This document shows, piece after piece, positions 1-7,471 of a DNA stretch of 36,298 nt. This DNA is from an uncultured Peptostreptococcaceae bacterium (lineage in GTDB: Bacteria > Bacillota > Clostridia > Peptostreptococcales > Anaerovoracaceae). The translations under genes and the position numbers were made by a program. The notes under the pieces were generated by a model that saw only the letters and a list, made by a program, of their open reading frames with translations, did no database searches and was not told the DNA's origin. Position 1 is the first letter of the stretch; each line of letters begins with the position of its first letter. The stretch lies in assembly GCA_905235115.1 (NCBI GenBank), contig CAJOKT010000029.1, positions 1 to 36,298 of the forward strand, read 5' to 3'.

Positions 1-89
1 TTTTACATTGTTTCAAACGGGAATGCCTGATTTTAAAAGGCTTCCTGCATTAAGTTAGCTGCCATATGGAGCTATTTACAGACTTTATT

Positions 90-230
90 TCACACACTCT
101 TTGTATAGTCTCTTCGATATTTAGAGAGAGTCTCTGTTTCTTCGTTCCATAGTTTCTCAATTCTGTAGGAATCTTCAGGATGCGTTTTTTCTCTTATTGA
201 AAGAATGTCTTTGAATGTTTCGTCTATCAT
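90..230 (-). CDS. possible small hypothetical protein (46 aa)
   Basis: Minus-strand ORF of 46 codons starting ATG, preceded at short distance by a purine-rich GAAGGG that could serve as ribosome binding site. The product is very hydrophilic and charged (starts MIDETFKDIL, ends YTKSV), as expected of a small soluble helical protein. It lies downstream of and in the same direction as the ATPase gene at 315-1607, so it could be the last gene of that unit. No family was recognised, and an ORF this short could be chance. The remainder of bases 1-314 shows nothing else I can support. Confidence 0.25.
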   Translation of the reverse strand: MIDETFKDILSIREKTHPEDSYRIEKLWNEETETLSKYRRDYTKSV

Positions 231-314
231 ATTCTACGTCCCTTCTTTGTAACAGAACTTTGATCGGAATCGGGGAACACCGTGGCGATTTTTCCATGGG
301 TTCGTATTAATGCG

Positions 315-1607
315 TCAGAGCAGGTCCTTGGTTTTTCCTGCAAGATACAAAGGCATATTTGTAATATATCCATCCTTTCTATAACCCAGCTTTGAATAGC
401 GGATCGCGTGAGCGGGGTGATTATCAGTAATATACCTCTTAAATGAAGGAGCAGATTTATCTTTGCCCCCCTTGGCTTCAATCGGTATGATCTCTGTTCC
501 GTTTTGAAGAATAAAATCCAACTCCCTGTTTTTATCAGAGTAATATCGCGGGCACACATCAAATTGATCTCTAAGTTGCTGTAATACATAGTTCTCAGTC
601 AGCGGGCCTTTGAATTGATAATCATTTTTTAAAAGAATTGTGCTATTGTCTATACCGGCCATATGTTTAAGCAGCCCTGTGTCAAACATGAATAACTTGA
701 ACTGATCCAGCTTGTCAAAAGCGGCAAGCGGATGCTCGATTTTAGATACATTATATATCCTGACAAGCATTCCGGCAGAAACAAGCCACTCTATGGCTTC
801 CTCAAACTCTCTCGCTCTTGCACCACTCCTGACAGCTCCGTACATGAATTTTTCGTTTGACTTTGCAAGCTGGGAAACGATGCTGCGGAAAACCATAAGG
901 ATACGACCGCTGTTCACTTTTCCGTTATGCTTGGAAAAGTCATTTTCGTAGATCTCGATCAGTTCCTTCTGTATTTGATTGATCCTCGCAGGATCCTTGT
1001 ATTTGATCCATGATGCAACACATTCAGGCATGCCTCCGATGATAAGATAATTGTTATAAGCTTCTATTAAACGGTTATGGAAAATTTCTTCTATCTGCTG
1101 CTCCTTATGTATACCATCATAATATGTAAAAAGAATGCTGTCTGTTGCTTCCAGGAATTCACTGAAACTTAAAGGATAAATATCCAGCAGATTTACCATA
1201 CCTACTGGGTAAGATTTTGGTTCTGCGAGGAGCTTTCCTAACAGACTTCCGGCTGCAATTATATGATAATCTTCTGCTTTTTCTTTGAAATATTTTAAGG
1301 AGTTCAGTGCATCCGGACATTCCTGTATCTCATCAAAAATGATCAAAGTCTCACCGGGCAGTATTTTTTCTCCTGCAATCAAAGATAGAAGTTCAATTAT
1401 TCGCTGTGGATTCTTATTTGCTTCGAATATTGATTTCAGTTGATCTTCCTCATCAAAGTTGAAATAAACAAAATGCTCATAGCAGGTTTTGCCGAATTCT
1501 TTCATCAGCCATGTTTTGCCCACTTGGCGTGCCCCTTTGAGCACCAGCGGTTTACGTTCCTCGCTGTTTTTCCAATTTATCAAATCGTTAATTGCTTTGC
1601 GTTTCAT
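315..1607 (-). CDS. AAA_14/DUF4143-type ATP-binding protein
   Basis: A 430-residue P-loop ATPase. Walker A is GARQVGKT at residues 25-32 and Walker B is LIIFDEIQEC at about 88-97. The N-terminal MKRKAINDLINWK followed by the RQVGKTW signature is typical of the AAA_14 family. The C-terminal half (about 200-430) fits a DUF4143 domain, with a region near residues 360-380 (DKNRELDFIL, IPIEAKGG) that resembles the PD-(D/E)XK-like end of these proteins. These are soluble proteins of poorly known function, abundant in Clostridia and Bacteroidetes; an association with mobile or defence loci is only suspected. The gene stands alone, and the coding sequence is AT-richer than the metabolic island to its right. 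Family assignment is firm; function is unknown. Confidence 0.9.
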   Translation of the reverse strand: MKRKAINDLINWKNSEERKPLVLKGARQVGKTWLMKEFGKTCYEHFVYFNFDEEDQLKSIFEANKNPQRIIELLSLIAGEKILPGETLIIFDEIQECPDALNSLKYFKEKAEDYHIIAAGSLLGKLLAEPKSYPVGMVNLLDIYPLSFSEFLEATDSILFTYYDGIHKEQQIEEIFHNRLIEAYNNYLIIGGMPECVASWIKYKDPARINQIQKELIEIYENDFSKHNGKVNSGRILMVFRSIVSQLAKSNEKFMYGAVRSGARAREFEEAIEWLVSAGMLVRIYNVSKIEHPLAAFDKLDQFKLFMFDTGLLKHMAGIDNSTILLKNDYQFKGPLTENYVLQQLRDQFDVCPRYYSDKNRELDFILQNGTEIIPIEAKGGKDKSAPSFKRYITDNHPAHAIRYSKLGYRKDGYITNMPLYLAGKTKDLL

Positions 1608-1755
1608 TGTACTTAATCCCTTTCTCTACCAGGCAAATTTAGAACAACACATTTTTTTAAATATTTCAAACGATATTTACACAAAATTCTGAGCTTAAGA
1701 CGGTATATTACACACTTTTCTGAAAGCTAAGTGTTGAATTAAATGTCAGCGCTTT

Positions 1756-1780
1756 GATACACCGATACATAACCAGATAC
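1756..1780. repeat. GATAC short direct repeats, left cluster
   Basis: Three GATAC copies at 1756, 1764 and 1776, within gatacaccgatacataac and the bases that follow. A matching cluster lies just beyond the gene at 1851-2339. Spacing is 8 and 12 bases. Function unknown; see the paired cluster at 2354-2379. Confidence 0.4.
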
Positions 1781-1803
1781 AAGTACCAGATAAAAGGTGG
1801 TGG

Positions 1804-1866
1804 ATGAACAGATTGCTTGGGAATAATCATATAGAAAACCATCATATTAAATGGTTAAAAGATTAG
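1804..1866 (+). CDS. possible 20-aa leader peptide
   Basis: ATG preceded by AAAGGTGGTGG, the only good ribosome binding site in this interval, opens a 20-codon ORF rich in His and Asn (MNRLLGNN and so on) that ends at TAG. It overlaps, in another frame, the first ATG of the next ORF (1851). It could be a leader that couples translation, or simply the start of a gene that has lost its frame. An inverted repeat ACGGG-tcataat-CCCGT follows immediately. Weakly supported. Confidence 0.18.
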   Translation: MNRLLGNNHIENHHIKWLKD

Positions 1867-2339
1867 TTATAACGGGTCATAATCCCGTGGCAATATTCCC
1901 CACAATGAAGCCGATCGAAGACAAGCCTTCAAAGCCGGCAGAGCCAAAGTCTGCCAGGAAGCTTGACCTTTCCAAGATAGAGATCGAGCCTCTCTTTGAA
2001 GAATACGTTGATTTCGAGACCTTCTCAAAGTCAGATTTCAGAGCAGTTAAGATCAAGGAATGCTTCGCAGTACCCAAATCAAAGAAACTCCTGCAGTTCA
2101 CTCTGAACGACGGCACAGGAGTTGACAGGACTATACTTTCGGACATTCACGAGTGGTACGAACCCGAAGAATTAGTCGGAAAAACAGCCGTGGCGATAAC
2201 CAATCTTCCTCCCAGAACAATGATGGGAGTTGAGTCCAACGGAATGCTCTGCTCCATGCTCTACAACTACGAGGGAGAGGAAGCTCTGAACTTCATCATC
2301 CTTGATGACAGCATTCCTGCAGGTGCTAAGCTGTACTAA
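1851..2339 (+). CDS. stand-alone tRNA-binding (EMAP/OB-fold) domain, MetRS C-terminus-like
   Basis: About 110 residues at the C-terminal end (from FEEYVDFETFSKSDFRAVKI) match the tRNA-binding OB-fold domain appended to bacterial methionyl-tRNA synthetase and found alone in CsaA-type proteins: a SKKLLQFTL strand, RTILSDIHEWYEPEELVGK, then NLPPRTMMGVESNGML. The linker before it (IFPTMKPIEDKPSKPAEPK) looks like the join between the MetRS catalytic body and this domain (…LFPRIE…P), so the gene may be a 3' remnant of a metG copy. Neither ATG 1851 nor the internal ATG 1905 has a clear ribosome binding site, which also fits a remnant. Domain identity is secure. Whether it is an expressed chaperone-like protein or a relic is open. 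Confidence 0.7.
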   Translation: MVKRLVITGHNPVAIFPTMKPIEDKPSKPAEPKSARKLDLSKIEIEPLFEEYVDFETFSKSDFRAVKIKECFAVPKSKKLLQFTLNDGTGVDRTILSDIHEWYEPEELVGKTAVAITNLPPRTMMGVESNGMLCSMLYNYEGEEALNFIILDDSIPAGAKLY

Positions 2340-2353
2340 AAACAAGCCGTTTC

Positions 2354-2379
2354 GATACATATCGATACAAATCCGATAC
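2354..2379. repeat. GATAC short direct repeats, right cluster
   Basis: Three GATAC copies at 2354, 2364 and 2375, spaced 10 and 11 bases (about one helical turn). They mirror the cluster at 1756-1780 on the other side of the tRNA-binding-domain gene. Confidence 0.4.
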
Positions 2380-2406
2380 ACAACGTGCATCAAATTATGC
2401 AGATGA

Positions 2407-2446
2407 CCCTGAAAACCGGGAAATCCCGGACTTTCAGGGCTTTTGT
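2407..2446 (+). terminator. rho-independent terminator after the tRNA-binding gene
   Basis: CCCTGAAA pairs with TTTCAGGG, and inside it CCGGG pairs with CCCGG around an AAAT loop. CTTTTGTT follows. A strong stem with a T-rich tail. Confidence 0.75.
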
Positions 2447-2470
2447 TATGTCCGGCTTCTCTATAAAAAG

Positions 2471-2499
2471 TTGAATAGTATAAACAAAAATGGTATTAT
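2471..2499 (+). promoter_or_regulatory. sigma-A-type promoter of the first LuxR gene
   Basis: TTGAAT, a 17-base spacer and TATTAT match the -35/-10 consensus at 4/6 and 5/6. It sits between the upstream terminator and the GTG start at 2556, leaving a leader of about 50 bases. Confidence 0.5.
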
Positions 2500-2555
2500 A
2501 TGCGATATCAAAGTATTATATAAGTATTATTGCTTTGATTACAGGAGGAGCAGAA

Positions 2556-3686
2556 GTGAGTATTACAAGCGAAGAATATAAAAAACTGCTGGACTTCTCA
2601 ACATTTATAAATGAAGATTATATGCGGTTCATAAAAAACGTGGGCTACGGAATGGGACTGTTTTTTGACTTTCCGCTGACAGTCTATACTATTTTTGATA
2701 CGGATCATAAAGGAAATGTTTCTATTGATCACGTAGAAGGGCACACAGTATATCCGGAAGGTCTGAGACAATACCGCGAAGGAATGTGGCAGAGCGATCT
2801 GTTTGTCAGGCGAGTGGCGGGCATCAAGCAGGGAAGCATGCAGAACCCCGTATTAACGATCACGGATATAGCCTCATATGATGAATTCTATGATACTGAT
2901 TATGGCAGGTATCTCAAAAAGATAAATACTCCATATCAGGCAATATTAAGAGGGATGTGCGGAAGGCTGTTTCCGCTTCATGTGCTGAGCGTGTTCAAGA
3001 CTCTGGAACAGGGAGAATTCACTGAACATGAAAAGGAACTGCTGGCTGTGATAGACAGGATATTCAGTGAAAGCGTTGACCATTACCTCACGTATATGTC
3101 AGGGAGGGAGTTCAAGGATTTTCTGAAGGAAGAGACGGAATCATACGAACATAATCTGGCTATAATCAATGAAAGAGGGGAGATGGTGTTTTGTAATTCC
3201 GGTTTCTCAAGCATGGCATCCGACTGTTTCAATGTCAGAGATACGGGCAGTATTATAAAATATATACGTGAAGAGTATACGGCAAGGAATTCCAAAGAGT
3301 TGTTCAGATCTTCCCGGCCCGAAAGCATGGAGATCAATGGCTTCAGACTGAATTTTACAGAGCGCAGCTATAATGAAGAGATACAAAAAAAGCGGTTTAT
3401 CTTCGTAGATATAGAGAAAATCGCAGAAGATAATAAAATCGTGTCCGTTGCTGAAAATAATACAAAAGACGAAGATCTTCTGAAGCTTGTTGCCAAATAC
3501 GGATTGACCCAAAGAGAGGCAGAAATAGCGATTATGCTTGCCAGCGGAATGAACAACAGCCAGATGGCGGATCATTTCCACATAAGTCTGCCTACGGTTA
3601 AGTTCCATATTCAGAACATACGCAGAAAAATGAACGTCTCAGGAAGAGCGGAAATAATGGCATACGTTCTGGGCGTCCGACAGTAA
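2556..3686 (+). CDS. LuxR-type transcriptional regulator with N-terminal sensor domain
   Basis: 376 residues from a GTG start chosen because AGGAGG lies 7 bases upstream; the more upstream in-frame start lacks one. The C-terminal ~60 residues are a LuxR/GerE helix-turn-helix (GLTQREAEIAIMLASGMNN, then LPTVKFHIQNIRRKM). The N-terminal ~190 residues form a predicted sensor module with the blocks VYTIFDTDHKGNV and FPLHVLSVFK, and residues ~200-290 resemble a PAS-like fold (NLAIINERGEMVFCN). The same sensor blocks occur in the minus-strand LuxR gene at 19244-20329, so the two are paralogues bracketing the island. It lies immediately upstream of abfD in the same orientation and is the obvious candidate activator of that operon. 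No phosphoacceptor receiver domain is visible, so direct ligand sensing is more likely than two-component control. Confidence 0.88.
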   Translation: MSITSEEYKKLLDFSTFINEDYMRFIKNVGYGMGLFFDFPLTVYTIFDTDHKGNVSIDHVEGHTVYPEGLRQYREGMWQSDLFVRRVAGIKQGSMQNPVLTITDIASYDEFYDTDYGRYLKKINTPYQAILRGMCGRLFPLHVLSVFKTLEQGEFTEHEKELLAVIDRIFSESVDHYLTYMSGREFKDFLKEETESYEHNLAIINERGEMVFCNSGFSSMASDCFNVRDTGSIIKYIREEYTARNSKELFRSSRPESMEINGFRLNFTERSYNEEIQKKRFIFVDIEKIAEDNKIVSVAENNTKDEDLLKLVAKYGLTQREAEIAIMLASGMNNSQMADHFHISLPTVKFHIQNIRRKMNVSGRAEIMAYVLGVRQ

Positions 3687-3698
3687 AAACAATGTTAT

Positions 3699-3752
3699 AA
3701 GGGTTGTGGATAGGTACCTGTCCCGGCGGATAGGTGCCTATCCACAACCCTT
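3699..3752 (+). terminator. long hairpin containing two tandem palindromes; terminator or REP-like element
   Basis: AAGGGTTGTGGATAGG (3699-3714) pairs perfectly over 16 bp with 3737-3752, followed by TGCTTTTC. Within it GGATAGGTACCTGTCC and GGATAGGTGCCTATCC are two near-identical 16-bp near-palindromes separated by CGGC, so alternative foldings exist. It follows the LuxR stop codon by 12 bases and most simply acts as its terminator. The internal tandem palindrome is more elaborate than a terminator needs and recalls REP-type repeats. Confidence 0.6.
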
Positions 3753-3770
3753 TGCTTTTCTATACTTTAG

Positions 3771-3805
3771 ACTAACATAAACGATCTGTTTGGTTAGTTT
3801 TTTTT
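3771..3805 (+). promoter_or_regulatory. terminator-like hairpin / possible operator in the abfD leader
   Basis: ACTAAC (3771) and GTTAGT form an inverted repeat, with inner AAA/TTT pairing around CGATCTG, directly followed by an eight-T run. A second terminator-like structure so soon after the first, upstream of abfD, suggests an attenuator or an operator dyad. A weak promoter (TTGCTG, 17 bases, TATGAA) could start just after it, near 3808-3836. Confidence 0.4.
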
Positions 3806-3880
3806 ATTGCTGTTTTTTTCTAATATTATTATGAAAATAATTTCTATCTTATCCATGTTTTTTTCGAGAGGAGACACGTA

Positions 3881-5362
3881 ATGGCATTGATGTCAGCAAG
3901 AGAATATATCGATAGCCTGAGGGCTATGAAAACCAGAGTGTACATGTTCGGCGAAAGAGTTGAGAATTGGGTCGATCATCCGATAATCAGGCCAAGCATC
4001 AGCAGCGTTGCAATGACATATCAGCTTGCTCAGGATCCGGAATACCGTGACCTGATGACTGCCAGATCCAGTCTGACGGGGGAAACGATCAATCGTTTCA
4101 ATCATCTTCATCAGTCGACTGAAGATCTTAAAAACAAGGTCAAGATGCAGCGTCTGTTAGGGCAGAAAACAGCCGCGTGTTTCCAGCGCTGTGTCGGGAT
4201 GGACGCCTTTAATGCCGTATTTTCCACCACCTTTGAGATCGATGAAAAGCACGGGACAAAATACCACGAAAACTTCAGGAATTTTCTCAGGATGGTACAG
4301 GAAAAGGATCTGACGGTGGATGGCGCCATGACTGATCCTAAGGGGGACCGCTCCAAAGCGCCTCATGATCAGAGCGATCCCGACCTTTTCGTACATGTGG
4401 TCGAGAGAAGAGATGACGGTATCGTCGTTAGCGGTGCAAAAGCGCACCAGACCGGTTCGATCAATTCTCACTGGCATCTCATAATGCCCACGATAGCCAT
4501 GGGCGAGGCCGATAAGGACTGGGCGGTTTCTTTTGCGTGTCCGTCTGATGCCGATGGCATATACATGGTGTACGGAAGACAGTCATGCGACACCAGAAAA
4601 CTTGAAGATGGGAACATCGACAAGGGCAATATGAAATTCGGCGGACAGGAAGCGCTGGTAGTTCTCGATAATGTATTCATTCCCAACGAATATATTTTCC
4701 TGAACGGAGAGTATGAATTCGCCGGTATGCTCGTTGAGAGATTCGCAGGATATCACAGACAGAGCTACGGCGGCTGCAAGGTCGGCGTCGGCGATGTTCT
4801 CATTGGAGCAGCAGCTTTGGCAGCAGAATACAACGGTGCGGATAAAGCCAGTCACATTAAAGACAAGCTGATAGAGATGACGCATCTCAATGAAACTCTG
4901 TATTCATGCGGTCTGGCATGTTCCTGTGAGGGACATCCCACTAAGGCAGGAAACTATGAAATAGACCTTATGCTTGCGAATGTCTGCAAACAGAACGTCA
5001 CCAGGTTCCCGTATGAGATATCAAGGCTGGCGGAAGACATTGCGGGAGGTCTTATGGTCACGATGCCGGCAGATACTGATTTCAAATCCGACACGGTCGT
5101 CGGCAAGGGAGGAGAGACCCTCGGCGACATTTGCAACAAATTCTTTGCGGCCAAAGATGGTGTAAACACAGAATACAGACAGCGCATACTGAGGCTTATC
5201 GAGAATATGTGCCTTGGCACCGCTGCTGTTGGCTACAGGACAGAAAGCATGCATGGAGCAGGTTCACCTCAGGCACAGAGAATAGTTATTTCAAGACAGG
5301 CTAACCTTGCAGAGAAAAAGAACCTTGCAAGGACCATAGCCGGGATCCCTCAGGATAAATAA
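3881..5362 (+). CDS. abfD: 4-hydroxybutyryl-CoA dehydratase / vinylacetyl-CoA isomerase
   Basis: 493 residues, the usual length of the family. The enzyme dehydrates 4-hydroxybutyryl-CoA to crotonyl-CoA by a radical mechanism using FAD and a [4Fe-4S] cluster. The cluster ligands known from the Clostridium aminobutyricum enzyme are all in place: C100 and C104 (AACFQRCVGMDAF), H292 and C299 (GYHRQSYGGCKVG). Long stretches such as VYMFGERVENWVDHP, HQSTEDL, AKAHQTGSINSH and MHGAGSPQAQR are the family's conserved blocks. The Cys/His set separates it from the flavin monooxygenases (HpaB) that share its fold. The start is supported by GAGAGGAG upstream. It is the first gene of a run with abfD, a zinc alcohol dehydrogenase and the first split dehydrogenase block. 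The enzyme is cytoplasmic and oxygen-sensitive, implying an anaerobe. The CoA-transferase that would make its substrate is at 16504. Confidence 0.96.
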   Translation: MALMSAREYIDSLRAMKTRVYMFGERVENWVDHPIIRPSISSVAMTYQLAQDPEYRDLMTARSSLTGETINRFNHLHQSTEDLKNKVKMQRLLGQKTAACFQRCVGMDAFNAVFSTTFEIDEKHGTKYHENFRNFLRMVQEKDLTVDGAMTDPKGDRSKAPHDQSDPDLFVHVVERRDDGIVVSGAKAHQTGSINSHWHLIMPTIAMGEADKDWAVSFACPSDADGIYMVYGRQSCDTRKLEDGNIDKGNMKFGGQEALVVLDNVFIPNEYIFLNGEYEFAGMLVERFAGYHRQSYGGCKVGVGDVLIGAAALAAEYNGADKASHIKDKLIEMTHLNETLYSCGLACSCEGHPTKAGNYEIDLMLANVCKQNVTRFPYEISRLAEDIAGGLMVTMPADTDFKSDTVVGKGGETLGDICNKFFAAKDGVNTEYRQRILRLIENMCLGTAAVGYRTESMHGAGSPQAQRIVISRQANLAEKKNLARTIAGIPQDK

Positions 5363-5399
5363 TTTAACGTTCTTGGTTCTGTAGAACAGGAGGTAAAAA

Positions 5400-6440
5400 A
5401 TGAAAGCATTAGTAAAGGAACTTCCGGGAGTGACTGATCTGGAAATCAAAGAGATTCCCACTCCGGTCTGCCCGGACAATGGGGTGTTACTTAAGGTTCG
5501 GGTCGTAGCTATTTGCGGAAGTGACATACACTACTACAAGTATACTGAACCGATGCCGCTTCCTCAGATCATGGGTCATGAGTTCTGCGGCGATATCGTA
5601 GAGGTAGGAAAAGATGTAAAGGACTGGAAGGTAGGAGATTTCGTAATATCCAGAGTTCCCACTTATCCCTGCGGTGAATGTGAAGCATGTAAGTCCGGTC
5701 ACCCTGAAAGCTGTACAGCAAGAAAATCCGCCGGCCTTCAGAGACAGGGAGCATATGCTGAATATATAGTTTCATTCCCTGAACTTCTCTATCATGTACC
5801 GGAAGGCGTATCCGAGAGAATGGCAGCGTGCTGCGAGCCCGCAGCGGTATGTCTTCATGCTGTCAAGAGGTTCCATGTTGATCCCAACTGGACAGTTGCA
5901 GTGTCAGGCGTTGGAATGATCGGCCTTCTTGTCATACAGTTCCTCAGGATCTACGGGGTCAGGAATATCATAGCGATCGGCATGGATTCTGATGAAACGG
6001 CGCGTCTCCCTCTCGCCATGAAATATGGCGCTGTCAAGACGATCAATGCTCAGCATAGGAGCAGCGCAGAACAGGTACTGGAATACACTAACGGAAGAGG
6101 CGTTGATCTCGGAATTGACTGTGTAGGCTCAGTTCCCGCCATCGAGGAACTCTTCAAGATGATAGCTAAGGGAGGTATTTTAGGCGCTGTAGGCGTTCCG
6201 GGCACGAATGATATAGTCCGCGTGAACTGGAACAAGATGGTATGGCGCAGCCAGACCATAATCAGCAGTTTTTACTCTGCTCCCGAAGACTGGGAAGAAC
6301 TAATTGAGTACATGAAGTCAGGAGAACTGGCGTTTGAAGACGCTTTCACCCATGACCTGAAACTGGAAGAGTGGGAGAAAGTGTTTAAAGATTCCTCAAA
6401 TCCTGAATATGTAAAGGCGGTATTCCGCCCTAATAACTAA
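5400..6440 (+). CDS. zinc-dependent alcohol dehydrogenase (MDR superfamily)
   Basis: 346-residue medium-chain dehydrogenase. Catalytic zinc ligands are visible as C39 (AICGSDIHYY) and H60/E61 (MGHEFCG). The structural zinc site is C91, C94, C97 and C105 (CGECEACKSGHPESC). The NAD-binding Rossmann glycine motif is GVGMIGLLVIQ near residue 170. The family includes 2,3-butanediol, sorbitol and threonine dehydrogenases; the exact substrate cannot be read. A strong ribosome binding site (AGGAGG) precedes ATG, and the gap to abfD is only 37 bases, so they are probably cotranscribed. A second MDR enzyme at 15370 sits after the second dehydrogenase block, so each block has one such partner. Likely role: oxidising a secondary alcohol or diol to a ketone for the downstream complex, or the reverse. 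Confidence 0.88.
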   Translation: MKALVKELPGVTDLEIKEIPTPVCPDNGVLLKVRVVAICGSDIHYYKYTEPMPLPQIMGHEFCGDIVEVGKDVKDWKVGDFVISRVPTYPCGECEACKSGHPESCTARKSAGLQRQGAYAEYIVSFPELLYHVPEGVSERMAACCEPAAVCLHAVKRFHVDPNWTVAVSGVGMIGLLVIQFLRIYGVRNIIAIGMDSDETARLPLAMKYGAVKTINAQHRSSAEQVLEYTNGRGVDLGIDCVGSVPAIEELFKMIAKGGILGAVGVPGTNDIVRVNWNKMVWRSQTIISSFYSAPEDWEELIEYMKSGELAFEDAFTHDLKLEEWEKVFKDSSNPEYVKAVFRPNN

Positions 6441-6484
6441 TTATTTCAGTTAAATTCTATATTTCAAGAAAGGAAGTGGACGCA

Positions 6485-6721
6485 ATGTTCGAGGTATTAG
6501 CGCCCAATCTTGGGCAGTCAAATTCAGATATCACTATTGAGCAGTGGTTCAAAGAAGTCGGAGAGCATATTGAAAAGGATGAGCCTCTTTTCGAAATGAG
6601 CAACATGAAACTCAATCAGGAAGTTGTATCAAGCGTTTCAGGCACTGTAACAGAGATCCTGGTTGAGGAAGGTGAGCAGGCAGCTCCTAAGAGCGTTATA
6701 GCAATAATCGAGGAAGACTAA
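6485..6721 (+). CDS. stand-alone lipoyl carrier protein (split E2 lipoyl domain), copy A
   Basis: 78 residues from ATG 6485, with AGGAAG upstream; an in-frame GTG at 6476 overlaps the ribosome binding site and is less likely. The whole protein is one biotinyl/lipoyl domain: glycine-rich start (LAPNLGQSNSDITIEQWF), modified lysine K42 in MSNMKLNQEV, and the closing VSGTVTEILVEEGE. The spacing of the lysine between two beta strands and the acidic/Asn context match lipoyl rather than biotinyl domains (which have MKM). In ordinary complexes this domain is the N-terminus of the E2 acyltransferase; here it is a separate gene 25 bases before the E2 catalytic gene. It should swing substrate between E1, E2 and E3 (lpd at 17847). 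Confidence 0.85.
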   Translation: MFEVLAPNLGQSNSDITIEQWFKEVGEHIEKDEPLFEMSNMKLNQEVVSSVSGTVTEILVEEGEQAAPKSVIAIIEED

Positions 6722-6746
6722 GGGATACAGCAAGGAGATCATTTCT

Positions 6747-7460
6747 ATGGAAGAAAAAATAGATGAATACGGACGCAGGATAAGTTCTGACAGACGTCTT
6801 AAATCTACCAGAAGGTTCATTAATGACATGATGAAAGACAGCTTGCAGAACTACCCTCAGGCATCACCGTATTTTGAGTTGGACACAGGAGCCCTGATGA
6901 AACTGAAGGATGAGCTGAAAGCCGTTGATAAAAATGTGACGGTGACATCTCTTTATGTCAGGATCATGGCTACGATACTTGAAGCTTATCCTCTTCTGAA
7001 TTCTGCTGTGATCGACGGGAGGCAGGTCACGTATTCTTCCTGCAACGTCGGGGTAGGCGTAGGACTTGAATCCGGGATCATGACAGCCGTCATAAAAGAG
7101 GCTCAGACAAAAAACATATTTGAGATCTCGGATGAACTGAAAGCCAAAACTGCGCTCATCAAGACAGGAGAGCTTCCTCTGGATGATATGCTTGGCTCGA
7201 CCTTTACGATCAGCAGTATCGGTGTTCAGGGCATCAGGTATTCAACTGTAGTGCTGAATCCTCCTGAAACCGGGATGCTTGCCATAGGCGTAACAGAGAA
7301 AAAACCGGTGGTGCTGGAAGATGATACCATAGGCATTAAAACGATCACAGGATTCGGACTGACTCACAACCACGCTTTGATAGATGGATATCACATCGGC
7401 GTAATAATCGATATGATGCGTGAACGTTTGCTTGATCCAAAACAATATATGGGAATATAA
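6747..7460 (+). CDS. E2 acyltransferase catalytic domain without lipoyl or E1/E3-binding domains, copy A
   Basis: 237 residues matching only the catalytic (inner core) domain of 2-oxoacid dehydrogenase E2 enzymes. The active-site motif HALIDG has H209 and D213-G214. The typical strands YPLLNSAVID, NVGVGVGLESGIM and STFTISSIGV are present. Full-length E2 proteins are about 400-550 residues and begin with a lipoyl and a peripheral-subunit-binding domain. Here the first ~20 residues (MEEKIDEYGRRISSDRRLKS) are a short charged tail and no binding domain can be seen. It transfers the acyl group from the lipoyl carrier to CoA. RBS AAGGAGA. Followed 11 bases later by E1 alpha. Confidence 0.88.
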   Translation: MEEKIDEYGRRISSDRRLKSTRRFINDMMKDSLQNYPQASPYFELDTGALMKLKDELKAVDKNVTVTSLYVRIMATILEAYPLLNSAVIDGRQVTYSSCNVGVGVGLESGIMTAVIKEAQTKNIFEISDELKAKTALIKTGELPLDDMLGSTFTISSIGVQGIRYSTVVLNPPETGMLAIGVTEKKPVVLEDDTIGIKTITGFGLTHNHALIDGYHIGVIIDMMRERLLDPKQYMGI

Positions 7461-7471
7461 GGAGGCAAAGA

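Noticed and set aside
1756-2379. CRISPR-like array from the GATAC repeats
   Set aside because: Repeats are only five bases, three per cluster, with no uniform spacers and no cas genes.
3881-5362. Alternative reading as a 4-hydroxyphenylacetate 3-hydroxylase (HpaB) flavin monooxygenase
   Set aside because: The [4Fe-4S] ligand set C100, C104, H292, C299 and near-identity of long blocks to AbfD are absent from HpaB enzymes.
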